A stretch of DNA of 64,000 bases from an uncultured Chitinophagaceae bacterium (GCA_937862815.1 CALMED010000035.1:35503-99502), one strand, 5' to 3'. Counted from the stretch's first letter, positions 28,194 to 37,933 are shown. Made by a program: numbers and translations. The notes: generated by a model not told the origin, from the letters alone.

Positions 28194-28685
28194 TTAGCGG
28201 TCGGTTGAAAGGGTGTCGGTGGTGATCCAGTCCAGAAAATCGGCGCGGCCCCACACCGAGGGGCCGGCATGCACGCCCCGCGGCAGATCGAACCGTATAA
28301 AGTGTACGGGTTGCGCTTCCAGCAGGTTGAGCGATGCAAAAGCCAGGTATTGCTCAGCCCCGGTATTACCGGCACGGGCAGTAAGCCAGCCGGTGTTGCG
28401 GAGGGTTACCACGACAGTATCGGCGTTCAGGGCCACCAGTTGCAACTCGGCTTCGGGCCAGGTGCGGTTGATGCCGTTGATGAAGGGTTGCACCAGGGGC
28501 ACCGAATCGGGGGGGGTGTAAACGCGGATGCGCTGGCGGCGCGATGCGTCGCAGTTCCACACCACGATGGTATCGGTATCAAACCACTGCACCTGCGGTG
28601 GAGCTGCCGGCTCCTCCCTGCGGGGTTGATCCCGGCAGGCAATCAGCAGAAACACGAGGGCGCAACAAACAACAGGGCGAATCAT
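28194..28685 (-). CDS. Small lipoprotein coupled to the beta-lactamase-like gene
   Basis: 163 residues. Signal peptide VVCCALVFLLIAC with Cys17 as the lipid site. The mature part has FDTDTIVVWNCD, a VQPFINGINRTWPEAELQLVAL helix-strand and a VVTLRNTGWLTARAGNTGAEQYLAFASLNLLE segment, reminiscent of GerMN-type small domains, but the match is weak. Its stop codon abuts the start codon of the class A-like hydrolase (no intergenic base), which argues that both act on the same envelope target. Function not established. Confidence 0.65.
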   Translation of the reverse strand: MIRPVVCCALVFLLIACRDQPRREEPAAPPQVQWFDTDTIVVWNCDASRRQRIRVYTPPDSVPLVQPFINGINRTWPEAELQLVALNADTVVVTLRNTGWLTARAGNTGAEQYLAFASLNLLEAQPVHFIRFDLPRGVHAGPSVWGRADFLDWITTDTLSTDR

Positions 28686-28752
28686 GAATTAAAGCTACGG
28701 AACCACCCGTAATTTGAAGAGTGAATCTTTAAATTCGTTACAAATTCCCCGT

Positions 28753-29847
28753 ATGTCCAAAACCAACTCCTACCTGGACCTTGTACTCAACCCCTTTAAC
28801 CTGTTGCGCACCAAGCGCATCCTGAAAGTAAACCCCACCGTTATACCGGAACGGAAAGAACCCGAACAGATCCGGCTCTACGTGTACGATTACAACGCCG
28901 AAGACCTCTATGAAGCGAAGATGGAAAACGTAAAGGAGTGTTTTCCGTACAAACACAGCAAAACGGTGAGTTGGGTGAACATGGACGGTATCCGCCGGAA
29001 AGATGTGGAAGAACTCTGTGCCCATTTTGGTGTTCACCAGCTGGTGGTGGAAGACATCCTCAGCATCAGCCAGCGGCCGAAAATGGACGATATTGACAAC
29101 ACTGTCTTCTGCCTGCTGAACATGCTGTATTTCAACGAGAGGGATTCGACCGTGGAAACGGAGCAGATTTCAATTGTATTGGGCCGCAACTTTGTGCTGA
29201 GTTTCCAGGAAGACGCGTCGCGGGATGTGTTTAACCCGCTGCGTGACAAGCTGCAGTTCCGCAATAATAAAATCCGGCAGAGTGGAACCGACTACCTGTT
29301 TTACACGCTCATTGACCTGATTGTGGACAATTACTTTGTGGTGATGGAAAAGCTGAGTGAAAAAATTGAAGCGCTGGAAGAAGACATCATCCGCAACGCC
29401 AACAAGCGGTCGCTGGCCCGTATTAACCAGCTGCGCAAGGAAATGATTGTACTGAAACGCAATGTTGCACCTGTGCGGGACCTCATCAATGGTATCCTGC
29501 GCAGCGAAAGCGAGTTACTGGAAGAACGCACCGAAAAGTATTTCAAGGATATCTACGACCACATCATCCAGGCCACCGACCTGGCAGAGAACTACCGGGA
29601 TATGATGATGAACCTGCAGGATCTCTACCTCAGTAACGTGAATCTGAAGATGAACGAGGTGATGAAAGTGATGGCGGTGGTGACCTGCCTGCTGGCACCG
29701 GCCACCGTGATCGGCGGCATGTTTGGCATGAACTTCGACGTGATTCCCTACTCGCATCACCAGTGGGGCTTTTACCTGGCCTGTGCGCTGATGCTGCTCA
29801 TTCCGCTGGTGATGCTGTACCTGTTCAGGAAGCGGGGGTGGTTTTGA
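28753..29847 (+). CDS. corA: Magnesium/cobalt transporter CorA
   Basis: 364 residues from the ATG at 28753. A cytoplasmic alpha/beta domain, a long coiled helical region (about 195-300) and two C-terminal transmembrane helices are visible, with the GMN signature (325-327) in GGMFGMNFD and a short basic tail (RKRGWF). CorA forms a pentameric Mg2+ channel in the inner membrane. Transcribed alone, followed by a secreted RidA-type gene 87 bp downstream. Confidence 0.95.
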   Translation: MSKTNSYLDLVLNPFNLLRTKRILKVNPTVIPERKEPEQIRLYVYDYNAEDLYEAKMENVKECFPYKHSKTVSWVNMDGIRRKDVEELCAHFGVHQLVVEDILSISQRPKMDDIDNTVFCLLNMLYFNERDSTVETEQISIVLGRNFVLSFQEDASRDVFNPLRDKLQFRNNKIRQSGTDYLFYTLIDLIVDNYFVVMEKLSEKIEALEEDIIRNANKRSLARINQLRKEMIVLKRNVAPVRDLINGILRSESELLEERTEKYFKDIYDHIIQATDLAENYRDMMMNLQDLYLSNVNLKMNEVMKVMAVVTCLLAPATVIGGMFGMNFDVIPYSHHQWGFYLACALMLLIPLVMLYLFRKRGWF

Positions 29848-29934
29848 TGAATACACCACGAGGATTACAGTAAGTTCTCCCGTATAGATGCTGCCTGCCT
29901 GTTATTTGAACATTTTCAATAAAATCGCCTCTAT

Positions 29935-30456
29935 ATGAAAAAAATGCTGTTGTTACTCATTTCCAACGTACTCGTATTGCCGCTTTTTGCCCAGAACCCC
30001 GATACCCGGGTAGAGCAACTGAGACTGCAGTTGCCACCGGTAAGCGCGCCCATGGCCAACTACGTACGTGCGGTTCGCAGCGGCAACCTGGTGTTCCTGG
30101 CAGGACATGGACCCACCCGTGCCGATGGCACCACCATCACCGGCAAAGTGGGCAGCAGACTCACCGTGGAAGAAGGCTACGAAGCGGCCCGCATCACCGC
30201 CCTCAGCCTGCTGGCCACGCTGCGGGAAGCATTAGGCGGATCCCTCAACCGCGTAAAGCGCATTGTGAAAGTAAACGGCTATGTGAATTGTGGTCCCGAC
30301 TTCGGGTTACAGCCGCAGGTGATCAACGGGTGCAGTGACCTGCTGGTAGCGGTGTTTGGTGAAAAAGGTAAACATGCCCGCGCCGCCATGGGAATGGTTT
30401 CGCTGCCTAACCAGATAGCTGTGGAAATAGAAATGATTGTGGAAGTGGAAGACTGA
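29935..30456 (+). CDS. RidA/YjgF-family protein with a signal peptide
   Basis: 173 residues. Unlike the cytoplasmic RidA deaminases, it begins with a signal peptide (MLLLLISNVLVLPLFAQ), so it is probably periplasmic. The family core is visible: GNLVFLAGHGP, VEEGYEAARITALSLLATLREALGG, VKRIVKVNGYVN and MVSLPNQIAVEIEMIVEV. RidA deaminates reactive enamine/imine intermediates; a periplasmic version has an unknown substrate. Convergent with the following minus-strand gene with only 8 bp between stops. Confidence 0.85.
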   Translation: MKKMLLLLISNVLVLPLFAQNPDTRVEQLRLQLPPVSAPMANYVRAVRSGNLVFLAGHGPTRADGTTITGKVGSRLTVEEGYEAARITALSLLATLREALGGSLNRVKRIVKVNGYVNCGPDFGLQPQVINGCSDLLVAVFGEKGKHARAAMGMVSLPNQIAVEIEMIVEVED

Positions 30457-30464
30457 CGGCCGGC

Positions 30465-30806
30465 TCAGAAATGCTCCATGCTTTTGAGCATTTCGTATTC
30501 CGTTTCAAAGGTGCTGTACTTGAACCAGCCGATGGCATAGCCGCCGATGATCCAGAACAGGATTTCAAAAAAGAGAAAAACGATGCCGCCGATGCTGGAG
30601 TAAAGATCGAGGAAGCTTAACGGATCGTAGAGAAACTGGAAACTTTTGATGATGGCGAAGAAGATGATGCCTTCGCGGAGGATGCCGTAGTAGAGGATGT
30701 ATTTCCACCGGCGTAACTGACGGCGCTGTTCCCACCGCCGGAGAAACTGTCGTTGCTTCAGATCCAGGCGGTAAGGATGGTAATCGTACAAATTGTTCAG
30801 CCGCAT
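30465..30806 (-). CDS. Small membrane protein, two predicted helices
   Basis: 113 residues. A basic N-terminus (KQRQFLRRWEQRRQLRRWKY) precedes two hydrophobic segments (IIFFAIIKSFQFLY and IGGIVFLFFEILFWIIGGYAIGW), ending in an acidic tail EYEMLKSMEHF. No family recognised. It lies 30 bp downstream of the DUF2480 gene on the same strand. Confidence 0.6.
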   Translation of the reverse strand: MRLNNLYDYHPYRLDLKQRQFLRRWEQRRQLRRWKYILYYGILREGIIFFAIIKSFQFLYDPLSFLDLYSSIGGIVFLFFEILFWIIGGYAIGWFKYSTFETEYEMLKSMEHF

Positions 30807-30836
30807 CAGGTTGGTTGGTGTCGTGGTTTCTGGTTG

Positions 30837-31343
30837 TTACTTTTTCTTGTACACGGGAACCGTACTGCAGGGCTCGCCGTAGAGGATGCTTTTCGCCACC
30901 GGCTGCAGTTTGCTGGTGATTTCCAGGTAGGCTGCATCCGGAATGGGTGTGTCGCCGCATCCCTTGATTACAATTCTCTTGTCGGTAAATTCGGTTGCGT
31001 CCAGCTGGCGGATGTTCTCCAGCAGCCGGCGGGTTTTCCATGCTGATACGGATTCAAGACAGATTTCGTCGGTTACCTGCCGCAGGTAGCTGGCGGCCAG
31101 CATCCACGACCAGGAAGGCAAAATGGCATCGGCACTGCAGGTTACCAGCACCACCCGGTTCCGGTAGGCTTCCCAATCGGTGTTCTTCAGCGCTTCGCGG
31201 TAGTCTTTTTCCTTGAGGATCAATCCCATAAAAAGAAAATCCTTCAGATCGAATACCGCCGGCGTTTCGGGAGGAAGGAAAGTTTCCAGGTCAATGGTTA
31301 CCAGGGCACTTTCTGCTACACGGTTAACAATTGCATCAGACAT
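30837..31343 (-). CDS. DUF2480 family protein
   Basis: 168 residues from the ATG at 31343 (MSDAIVNRVAES). DUF2480 features: VITIDLExFLPP-like start, VLVTCSADAILPSWSWMLAASYL, and VIKGCGDTPIPDAAYLEITSKLQPVAKSILYGEPCSTVPVYKKK at the end. The family is widespread in Bacteroidota and usually encoded in housekeeping settings; its function is unknown to me. Probably cytoplasmic, no signal peptide. Confidence 0.85.
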   Translation of the reverse strand: MSDAIVNRVAESALVTIDLETFLPPETPAVFDLKDFLFMGLILKEKDYREALKNTDWEAYRNRVVLVTCSADAILPSWSWMLAASYLRQVTDEICLESVSAWKTRRLLENIRQLDATEFTDKRIVIKGCGDTPIPDAAYLEITSKLQPVAKSILYGEPCSTVPVYKKK

Positions 31344-31452
31344 ACATAAAAACAATTAAAAACCGTAAATCTACGGCAAATATGACACTTCTGTTCTGGA
31401 TGTGCAAGTGCATCGTGTTTTTTCATACCGTATTCGTAAAACTACGATAAGC

Positions 31453-31485
31453 AAAACGGGAGGCTCTGCTACAGCCTCCCGTTTT
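31453..31485 (-). terminator. Rho-independent terminator after the PpiD-like gene
   Basis: Perfect 13-bp arms AAAACGGGAGGCT (31453-31465) and AGCCTCCCGTTTT (31473-31485) with a 7-base loop. Because both flanks are A/T tracts it could work in both directions; on the minus strand it lies 24 bp after the stop of the PpiD-like gene. Confidence 0.9.
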
Positions 31486-31508
31486 TATTGATTGCAATTA
31501 TCCGTTTA

Positions 31509-33632
31509 TTAATAGAAATCCACCCGCTTGTCTTTGATGGTGGCTGATTTACGGAGTCCATCACTGGCTTTGTAGGAGAAGCTGCCCTTCTGGCTTTGTT
31601 CCATCTGCATGCGGCGGAAGGTGTAATCCAGTCCGGACGAGGGGCGCATGCCCAACTCTTCGGTGCGGATAAGGTAAACGCCATTGTTGCCGGGGATGGG
31701 ATCCGATACTTTTCCTTTGTTGGCGGCAAAGAAAGCGGCGCCGCTTACGCGTGCTTCTGTACCAATGCCCGGGATGAAAGGTGAAGTGAACTGGATGCTG
31801 TCGGCACGGCTTACCGTGGTACCAAACGAATTAGCTACTGCAGTAAGGTCGCGGCTGTTTCCGATCTTGCTGATGATCTGGGCAGCTTTCTTCTGGTTGC
31901 GTACCTGTTGCTCTACCTGCAGGCGGGCCGACTTCGCATTCATTACTCCTTCTTCCTTCACCTCGGTGATGAGGGCCACTACAAATTTATCGGCATAGCT
32001 TTCTGGTTCCGAAACAGCTCCCTGCTTGTTTTCAAACGCCCACCTGATGAGGCGGCGGGCGTTGCCAATACCAATGATGTTGTATTCGTTGGGCTTTACC
32101 TCAGCCACCCGTGGTGCCAGGTTGCGGTCGCGGGTATTTTGCTCAAAAGTTTTAGCGTCGCGGCTCATGGAAGCAAATTGCGTGGCAGCGGTACTGGCTA
32201 TATTGATGGTCTCATTGCTGGCGTCTATGGTGCGGGCCAGGTAAGCTATTTTGAAAGCCGGTTCAAAATTCTTCTGTTCCATCACCTCAATGTAATGGTA
32301 ACCAAAATCGGTTTTGATGACTTCTTTGCTGCCTTTGGGTTTGTAAAACACGAACTCGGCAAAAGGACGGGCCAGGTTACCAAACTGCTGGGATGAGAAT
32401 TCATATTCTCCCCCGTTGTCCTTGCTGCCGGGATCGGTGCTGAAACGGGCGGCCAGGGTTTTGAAATCACTTCCTTTGGCAATAGCGGCGGCCAGGCTGT
32501 CGGCCAGCGATTTGGCTGCGCTGTCGCTCATGATTTCCTGACCGCTCTGGGCATCACGGGTACTGATGAGGATGTGTCGGCACTTGATGGAATCGGCCAG
32601 CTGGCGTTTGTCAACCATGCGGGCCAGCACTACATTGGACCCGTCGAGGTAAGGACCAAAGATGCCACCGGCAGGCAGGGCCTGGATGGAATCGGCATTA
32701 GGTACCTGCATTTTTGATTTCACCACAAACCCATCAAAGAATGGTTGGGCCGAGGCATTGGCATTCAAAAACTGCTCGGGGTTGGTGGTTTCGCGGAAAC
32801 CTTCTTTCAGCGCAATTACTTCATTGATGGTTTCAGCGGTATCGGCCGTTGTGGGGGCCGCGTCAAACACCACGTAGGTAAGGGTGCGGGAAGCCTCCTG
32901 TTTAAACTCGGTCTTACGCTTTGCCACATAGGCGTTGATATCGGCATCGCTCACCTGAACGGTACTGTCGTTGATGGATGTGTACGGTATAAATACATAA
33001 CTCAGCGAAGCAAATCCGTCCTGGTCTGCCTGCTCCCGTTCACTCAGCCATTTAGGATAAAAGATGCTGCCGGTGAGCAATGCGTTGTATTTGTTGCGCA
33101 GGCCACTGCTGATGAGGTATTCGATGAGGTTCTTCTCTACGTACTGGCGTTGGGGATCGCTGGCTTTTTTCTTTCGCAGGGAATTAATGAACTGGCGGGC
33201 CGCATTGGCATCGTAGGCGCCGGTGGCCTCATCTTTAAACTGCTGGGCCAGTGCCGGCGGAGGATTGTCGCCGTACAGCGCTTCGTTGAGATCGGCCGGG
33301 GAAAAAGTGAGTCCCAGTTTTTCGTATTGTGTTTTCAGGATGGTTTCATCCACTTCGTTGTTCCACAGCATTTCAATCAGCTGCTGGCGCATCTCTTCGT
33401 TTACCTCCATCCCCTGCTGGCGGTAGTTGTTCTCCAGCTCGGTGAGGCGTGCATCAAATGAAGTGATATCAACGGTGGTTCCGTTAATTTCACCCAGAGT
33501 GGTTTTGTTACCGCTGAAGACACTGCTGCGGCTGCTGAGGGCATCCATTAAAATAAAACCGACAAGACTCAACGCGATCACTGCAATACTCACGGCCGCG
33601 TACTTTTCACGGATCTGCTGGATAATTGACAT
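31509..33632 (-). CDS. PpiD/SurA-type peptidyl-prolyl isomerase, membrane-anchored foldase
   Basis: 707 residues. A single N-terminal helix (about 12-32, AVSIAVIALSLVGFILMDAL) anchors the protein; then a SurA_N-like chaperone region (50-230) and a PPIC parvulin domain (KCRHILIST to FGYHYIEVMEQ, about 350-455). PpiD-like proteins help outer-membrane proteins fold after secretion. It is followed by a clear terminator and is likely monocistronic; upstream lies the DnaA-box-like region. Confidence 0.9.
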   Translation of the reverse strand: MSIIQQIREKYAAVSIAVIALSLVGFILMDALSSRSSVFSGNKTTLGEINGTTVDITSFDARLTELENNYRQQGMEVNEEMRQQLIEMLWNNEVDETILKTQYEKLGLTFSPADLNEALYGDNPPPALAQQFKDEATGAYDANAARQFINSLRKKKASDPQRQYVEKNLIEYLISSGLRNKYNALLTGSIFYPKWLSEREQADQDGFASLSYVFIPYTSINDSTVQVSDADINAYVAKRKTEFKQEASRTLTYVVFDAAPTTADTAETINEVIALKEGFRETTNPEQFLNANASAQPFFDGFVVKSKMQVPNADSIQALPAGGIFGPYLDGSNVVLARMVDKRQLADSIKCRHILISTRDAQSGQEIMSDSAAKSLADSLAAAIAKGSDFKTLAARFSTDPGSKDNGGEYEFSSQQFGNLARPFAEFVFYKPKGSKEVIKTDFGYHYIEVMEQKNFEPAFKIAYLARTIDASNETINIASTAATQFASMSRDAKTFEQNTRDRNLAPRVAEVKPNEYNIIGIGNARRLIRWAFENKQGAVSEPESYADKFVVALITEVKEEGVMNAKSARLQVEQQVRNQKKAAQIISKIGNSRDLTAVANSFGTTVSRADSIQFTSPFIPGIGTEARVSGAAFFAANKGKVSDPIPGNNGVYLIRTEELGMRPSSGLDYTFRRMQMEQSQKGSFSYKASDGLRKSATIKDKRVDFY

Positions 33633-33700
33633 ACCTTATATAATTATATACTTTAAAAAAGTGAGCGGCAAAAATAGGGGAAAAAAGGGTTTGAACAAAT

Positions 33701-34088
33701 TGTGGAAAACTGCTGTAAGCCTTGCACCATCAAGGTTTTACCACTACTGCATAAAAGGCATGTGAACAGGCGGTGAACAACGGTGGATAACCTGCAGCAC
33801 CCGGGTGGATAGCACCGGTAGTAAATGGTGCGAAGACGGCCGCGATCCCAAAAGGATGGAAATTTATGTGCATTGCCGTTGATTTATCCCGGTCACGTTA
33901 ACAGGAGGAGCCGGCGTTCTGCGCAAGAAGTTATTAACCGCTCCCTTTCCTCCACCGGTGTGCAAAACAGGATGATTTGCCCGCTACTGCTGCATTTGGA
34001 CTTGTTAACAGAACGTGGATAGCTGTGCATAACCCGGGGAATCCTAATTTTACAAATTGGAAAGAAAAGAACTTTCCACATATCCACA
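33701..34088. other. Cluster of DnaA-box-like 9-mers (candidate oriC-like region)
   Basis: The 510-bp gap between the PpiD-like gene and nadA contains near-consensus DnaA boxes (TTATCCACA/TGTGGATAA): TGTGGAAAA at 33701, GGTGGATAA at 33782, TGTGCATAA at 34024, and ATATCCACA at 34080-34088, each one base from consensus, plus CTTTCCACA (two mismatches) at 34072. An AT-rich tract (ATAATAATAG then TTATATAAAAAG) follows at 34094-34122. Genes to the left run mainly on minus and those to the right start on plus, which fits a replication origin weakly. No dnaA is present; equally it could be a DnaA-regulated promoter region. Confidence 0.4.
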
Positions 34089-34141
34089 GCCCTAATAATA
34101 ATAGTTTCTTATATAAAAAGATAACTACTAAGACATATTAT

Positions 34142-35152
34142 ATGAATACTGCATTGCTGGCTACCGCACAGGAACAACTGGAAAAAAAAGGGTTCTTAGA
34201 CCTGGAAACGGATCCGGAACTGGACCTCTTTGCTGAGATCGAACGGCTCAAAAAAGAAAAAAAGGCCATCATCCTGGCACACTACTACCAGGAGCCCGAT
34301 ATCCAGGACGTGGCCGATTACATCGGCGACAGCCTGGGACTGGCACAACAGGCAGCCAAAACAGAGGCCGACCTGATTGTGTTTGCCGGGGTGCACTTCA
34401 TGGCCGAAACGGCCAAAATACTCAATCCCACCAAAAAAGTAGTGATCCCCGACCTGCACGCCGGCTGTTCGCTGAGCGACAGCTGTCCGCCCCCCGCCTT
34501 TGAGGCGTTCAAGCGGCAGCATCCTGGTCACACGGTCATTTCGTATATCAACTGCAGTGCCGGCATCAAGGCCCTGAGCGACATCATCTGCACCAGCAGC
34601 AATGCACAAAAAATTGTGGAAAGCCTGCCTGCTGATGAACCCATCATTTTCGCCCCCGATAAAAACCTGGGTGCTTATATCAACAAAGTGACCGGCCGCA
34701 ACATGGTGCTCTGGAACGGGGCCTGCATGGTGCACGAAATCTTCAGCGTGGAAAAAATCACCCGTCTGAAGCTGCGCCATCCTGATGCTAAGGTGATTGC
34801 CCACCCCGAGTGCGAGGAGCCGGTGCTGGCCCTGGCCGACTTTATCGGCAGCACCACCCAGCTGCTCAAGTACACTTCTACCGACCCGGCCCAGGAATAC
34901 ATCGTGGCTACGGAGACGGGCATCCTGCACCAGATGATCAAGGCCAACCCGCAGAAAGTGTTCATCCCTGCCCCGCCCAACAACAGCTGCGCCTGCAACG
35001 ACTGCCCGCACATGAAGCGTAATACGTTGGAAAAGATTTACTTGTGCATGGAATACGGGCAGCCGGAGATCCTGATGGACGAGTCGCTGCGCCTGGCCGC
35101 CAAAAAGCCCATTGACCGCATGCTGGAACTGAGCGCTACCTTCGGGCTGTGA
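34142..35152 (+). CDS. nadA: Quinolinate synthase A
   Basis: 336 residues from the ATG at 34142. NadA condenses iminoaspartate with dihydroxyacetone phosphate to quinolinate using a [4Fe-4S] cluster. Conserved AHYYQ (46-50), IGDSLGLA and [12 protein letters not shown] are present, with cluster ligand candidates Cys109, Cys195 (NGAC) and the Cys283/285/288 group in [12 protein letters not shown]. nadB/nadC are not adjacent. The downstream methyltransferase start overlaps the stop by 4 bp (GTGA), indicating translational coupling. Confidence 0.96.
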   Translation: MNTALLATAQEQLEKKGFLDLETDPELDLFAEIERLKKEKKAIILAHYYQEPDIQDVADYIGDSLGLAQQAAKTEADLIVFAGVHFMAETAKILNPTKKVVIPDLHAGCSLSDSCPPPAFEAFKRQHPGHTVISYINCSAGIKALSDIICTSSNAQKIVESLPADEPIIFAPDKNLGAYINKVTGRNMVLWNGACMVHEIFSVEKITRLKLRHPDAKVIAHPECEEPVLALADFIGSTTQLLKYTSTDPAQEYIVATETGILHQMIKANPQKVFIPAPPNNSCACNDCPHMKRNTLEKIYLCMEYGQPEILMDESLRLAAKKPIDRMLELSATFGL

Positions 35153-36135
35153 GTTACCGCTTGCTGACAATGGACGACTGGCTGGAAACCCTTGCCAAGT
35201 TCCGGCAACGGGGCGGGTGTTTCCTGCTCTCCAAATTTTCGCCCGATGCCCGGCAGCGTACCCGGAGCGCCTTCGACGATGCCGATATTGATGGCAGCAA
35301 CTGGTGGATGATACCCCGGGTGCAGGAACGCTGGAACCGGAAGATTTCCGGGTATCCGCAGGTGGATATTGCCGCCCACGTTGTGGAGCAATACCTCCAC
35401 AAGCGGCCACCGGGCCGGCTGCTCTCTATCGGCTGTGGTACTTCCACCCAGGAGCTGCGCATGGCCCTGCTGGCGCCCGGCTGGCAGTTTACGGGTATTG
35501 ACCTGGCGCCCCGGCTGGTGGAAGACTCCCGGCAGTCGGCGGCAGCGGCCGGACTGCACAACATGGAGTTCCGGGTGCTGGATGCCACCCGCCAGCCGAT
35601 TCCCCATCCACCTTACGAAGTGGTATTCTTTCATTCCTCCCTCCATCATTTTCCGCAGGTCCGCCGTTTTCTGGAGCAGCGCATCCTGCCCGTGTTACAG
35701 CCCGGAGGGTTGGTAGTGATCTTTGAGTTTACCGGTCCCAACCGGCTGCAGTTTCCGGCAGAACAGATCCGCACCATCAATACCCTTTTGCGGCAGTTGC
35801 CACCCCACCTGCGCCGGCGTTACAAATCCGACCGCCTCAAAAACAGCGTATCTGGTCCCGGTTGGCTGCGCATGCTGATGGCCGATCCGTCGGAATGTGC
35901 CGACTCAGCTGCCATTTTACCGGCCCTGCATGCTTTACTGGAAGTAGTGGAGGAAAAACCCGTGGGGGATAACCTGCTGATGTTGTTGCTGAAAGATATT
36001 GCCCATCATTTCGTGGAGGACCCGGAAGAAGACAGTAACTGGCTGGAATGGCTGTTTCAGGAGGAAGATGCGTACCTGTTATCGCAACCTGCTGATTTTG
36101 TGTTTGGTGTGTATAAAAAGAAAGAGGCCGGATAG
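35149..36135 (+). CDS. Class I SAM-dependent methyltransferase
   Basis: 328 residues from a GTG overlapping the nadA stop; an ATG seven codons on is an alternative. The Rossmann motif I is [10 protein letters not shown] (91-100), followed by [15 protein letters not shown] (motif II) and [12 protein letters not shown]. The N-terminal ~80 residues and the C-terminal ~90 (long acidic helix [20 protein letters not shown]) are specific to this protein. The substrate is unknown. The overlap with nadA suggests co-expression, not necessarily a shared pathway. Confidence 0.8.
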   Translation: MSYRLLTMDDWLETLAKFRQRGGCFLLSKFSPDARQRTRSAFDDADIDGSNWWMIPRVQERWNRKISGYPQVDIAAHVVEQYLHKRPPGRLLSIGCGTSTQELRMALLAPGWQFTGIDLAPRLVEDSRQSAAAAGLHNMEFRVLDATRQPIPHPPYEVVFFHSSLHHFPQVRRFLEQRILPVLQPGGLVVIFEFTGPNRLQFPAEQIRTINTLLRQLPPHLRRRYKSDRLKNSVSGPGWLRMLMADPSECADSAAILPALHALLEVVEEKPVGDNLLMLLLKDIAHHFVEDPEEDSNWLEWLFQEEDAYLLSQPADFVFGVYKKKEAG

Positions 36136-36230
36136 AGATCCAGCCCCGTCTTTAAATCCAATATCCTATGAAAAACCAATAGCATAGACGTCGGCCGTTG
36201 CCCGATGGCTGCACAGGTTTGCAATTTTTT

Positions 36231-36947
36231 TTACAGGAGTTGGCGGGCGGCTTCCAGGTCGTCGGGGGTGTCAATGGACACACTCCAGGGTTCGGTAAGG
36301 GCCATACGGATCCGGTAACCATGTTCCAGCATGCGCAGTTGTTCCAGTTTTTCCGTTTGTTCGAGCAGGGTGGTTGGCAGTTGGCTGATGGTCAGCAGGG
36401 CTTCTTTGCGGTAGCCGTACACGCCGATGTGTTTGTAGTACAGCGCGGGGCTGCCGGCATCGCGGCGGAAGGGAATGGGGCTGCGGCTGAAATAGAGTGC
36501 TTCGTGGTGCATGTTCACCACTACTTTAACGGTGTTGGGATCTGCAATACGGTCCTCATCGGTAAGGAGGTGCATGAGGGAGCCAACCTGTGTAGTGGGG
36601 TCGTTAAAGAGGCGGCAAAGCCGTTCCAGCGGCTCCCGGCGAACAAAAGGTTCGTCGCCCTGCACGTTTACAATCACCTCCGCCTCCAGCTTCGGTGCAA
36701 TTTCGGCGATACGGTCGGTACCGCTCTCGTGGTGCCGGCTGCTCCGCAGCACCTTACCGCCGATGCCGTGGATTTCCCTTTCAATTTCATCGCTGTCGGT
36801 CACCACCAGCACCTCCCGGAAAAGACCCGTGGCCACAGTGTTGAGGTACGTGTGGGCCAGCACGGTGCGGTTCCCCAGCGGTTGCAGGAGTTTGCCCGGA
36901 AAACGGGAGGCGGCGTAGCGGGCGGGGATGACGGCAACAAAGTTCAC
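36231..36947 (-). CDS. kdsB: 3-deoxy-manno-octulosonate cytidylyltransferase (CMP-Kdo synthetase)
   Basis: 238 residues. KdsB activates Kdo as CMP-Kdo for lipopolysaccharide inner-core synthesis. Family signatures: VIPARYAASRFPGKLL (5-20), VVTDSDEI, SGTDRIAE and VNVQGDEPFV, all intact. The gene lies in opposite orientation to the nadA pair, 95 bp away, without a terminator that I can see. Confidence 0.96.
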   Translation of the reverse strand: MNFVAVIPARYAASRFPGKLLQPLGNRTVLAHTYLNTVATGLFREVLVVTDSDEIEREIHGIGGKVLRSSRHHESGTDRIAEIAPKLEAEVIVNVQGDEPFVRREPLERLCRLFNDPTTQVGSLMHLLTDEDRIADPNTVKVVVNMHHEALYFSRSPIPFRRDAGSPALYYKHIGVYGYRKEALLTISQLPTTLLEQTEKLEQLRMLEHGYRIRMALTEPWSVSIDTPDDLEAARQLL

Positions 36948-37079
36948 GGTAGAATTTTGGATAAAGGTACGCTGCGGATGATTACTGCCCCTGAACGTAT
37001 TCGTTGGGAGAGGGTGGATGTATAAGATTGACCGGGTGGATCGTAACTACAAGGAAAAGATATCGCGGCGAGGTTGCAA

Positions 37080-37853
37080 TCACCATTTTCCACCGAGACC
37101 TTCCAGCAGTGCTTCGTGGTAGGCCACTTTGTCGAAGGAATACAAAAAAGGAGCTTTGTGCGCTACGCCTTCCCGGGTTTCCGGAAGGCGTTTCAATATC
37201 TTAAAACCGAGCAGCTTTCGCTGAAAATTGCGACGGTCGAGCCTTTTGTCGAGTATTGTTTCGTAAAGTTTCTGGAGCTCGGGCATGGTGAATTTCTCCG
37301 GTAACAGGTTGTAGCCAACCGGCAGGTAACCGAGGTGGATGCGCAGGGTTTCCAGCGCCTTATCTATGATCTGGCGATGATCCAGGATTAAAGCGGGGGT
37401 TTTATGAATTTCCCACCACATACAGCTTTCGGTTAAAGAGTCGGGAGATGGTGTTACTTTGGAATACTCCACGAGTGCGTAATAACCCAGGGTCGCATAC
37501 CGCTGCAGGATCCAGTGGTTGTCGGGCACTTCAATGCCGTCTTTTTTCAGATCCCGCCGGTGAAACTCCTGATCGTAGCGGTTCGGCTCTCCAAAAACAT
37601 GAAACTGGCGGAGAAATAGTTCATTCAACCCGGTTCGCTCCCGCAACACCCGCTGAGCGGCCGCATCCACAGCTTCTTCCTTATAAATAAATCCTCCTGG
37701 CAGTGACCAAAGGTTCAGATGGCGGTGTTTGAGCAGTAAAACTTTGAGCACGTTATCGTGAAAGCCAAACACAACACAATCAACTGATAATGAAGGCATA
37801 AACCAATCACCACCTTCGTCAATAATCTTCAGGAGCGCTTCATTTTTTTCCAT
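37080..37853 (-). CDS. NrtR-type NUDIX-domain transcriptional regulator
   Basis: 257 residues from the ATG at 37853. An N-terminal NUDIX fold holds a degenerate Nudix box (Gly54-x5-Glu60-x7-RVLRERTGL): the catalytic REuxEExGu acids are mostly lost, as expected for a ligand-sensing domain. The C-terminal ~90 residues (FTMPELQKLYETILDKRLDRRNFQRKLLG) form the winged helix seen in NrtR regulators. In Bacteroidetes some members sense sugars (for example an arabinose regulator) rather than NAD metabolites. It is divergent from the beta-glucan operon, with a palindrome between them, so it is the likely repressor of that operon; this is inference. Confidence 0.8.
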   Translation of the reverse strand: MEKNEALLKIIDEGGDWFMPSLSVDCVVFGFHDNVLKVLLLKHRHLNLWSLPGGFIYKEEAVDAAAQRVLRERTGLNELFLRQFHVFGEPNRYDQEFHRRDLKKDGIEVPDNHWILQRYATLGYYALVEYSKVTPSPDSLTESCMWWEIHKTPALILDHRQIIDKALETLRIHLGYLPVGYNLLPEKFTMPELQKLYETILDKRLDRRNFQRKLLGFKILKRLPETREGVAHKAPFLYSFDKVAYHEALLEGLGGKW

Positions 37854-37902
37854 GCATGACAAATCTACTGCACAAAAAGCCAAAAAAAAAAGAACAGAAA
37901 GA

Positions 37903-37933
37903 TTTGGAAAAAGCGGGAAATGGTCTAAATTGT
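37903..37933 (+). promoter_or_regulatory. Bacteroidota-type promoter for the glucan operon
   Basis: TTTG at 37903-37906 and TAAATTGT at 37926-37933 with a 19-bp spacer approximate the TTTG / TAnnTTTG promoter consensus (two mismatches in the -7 element). The -7 element overlaps the palindrome below, so repressor binding would block it. The predicted 5' UTR to the first gene (38139) is about 200 nt. Confidence 0.45.
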
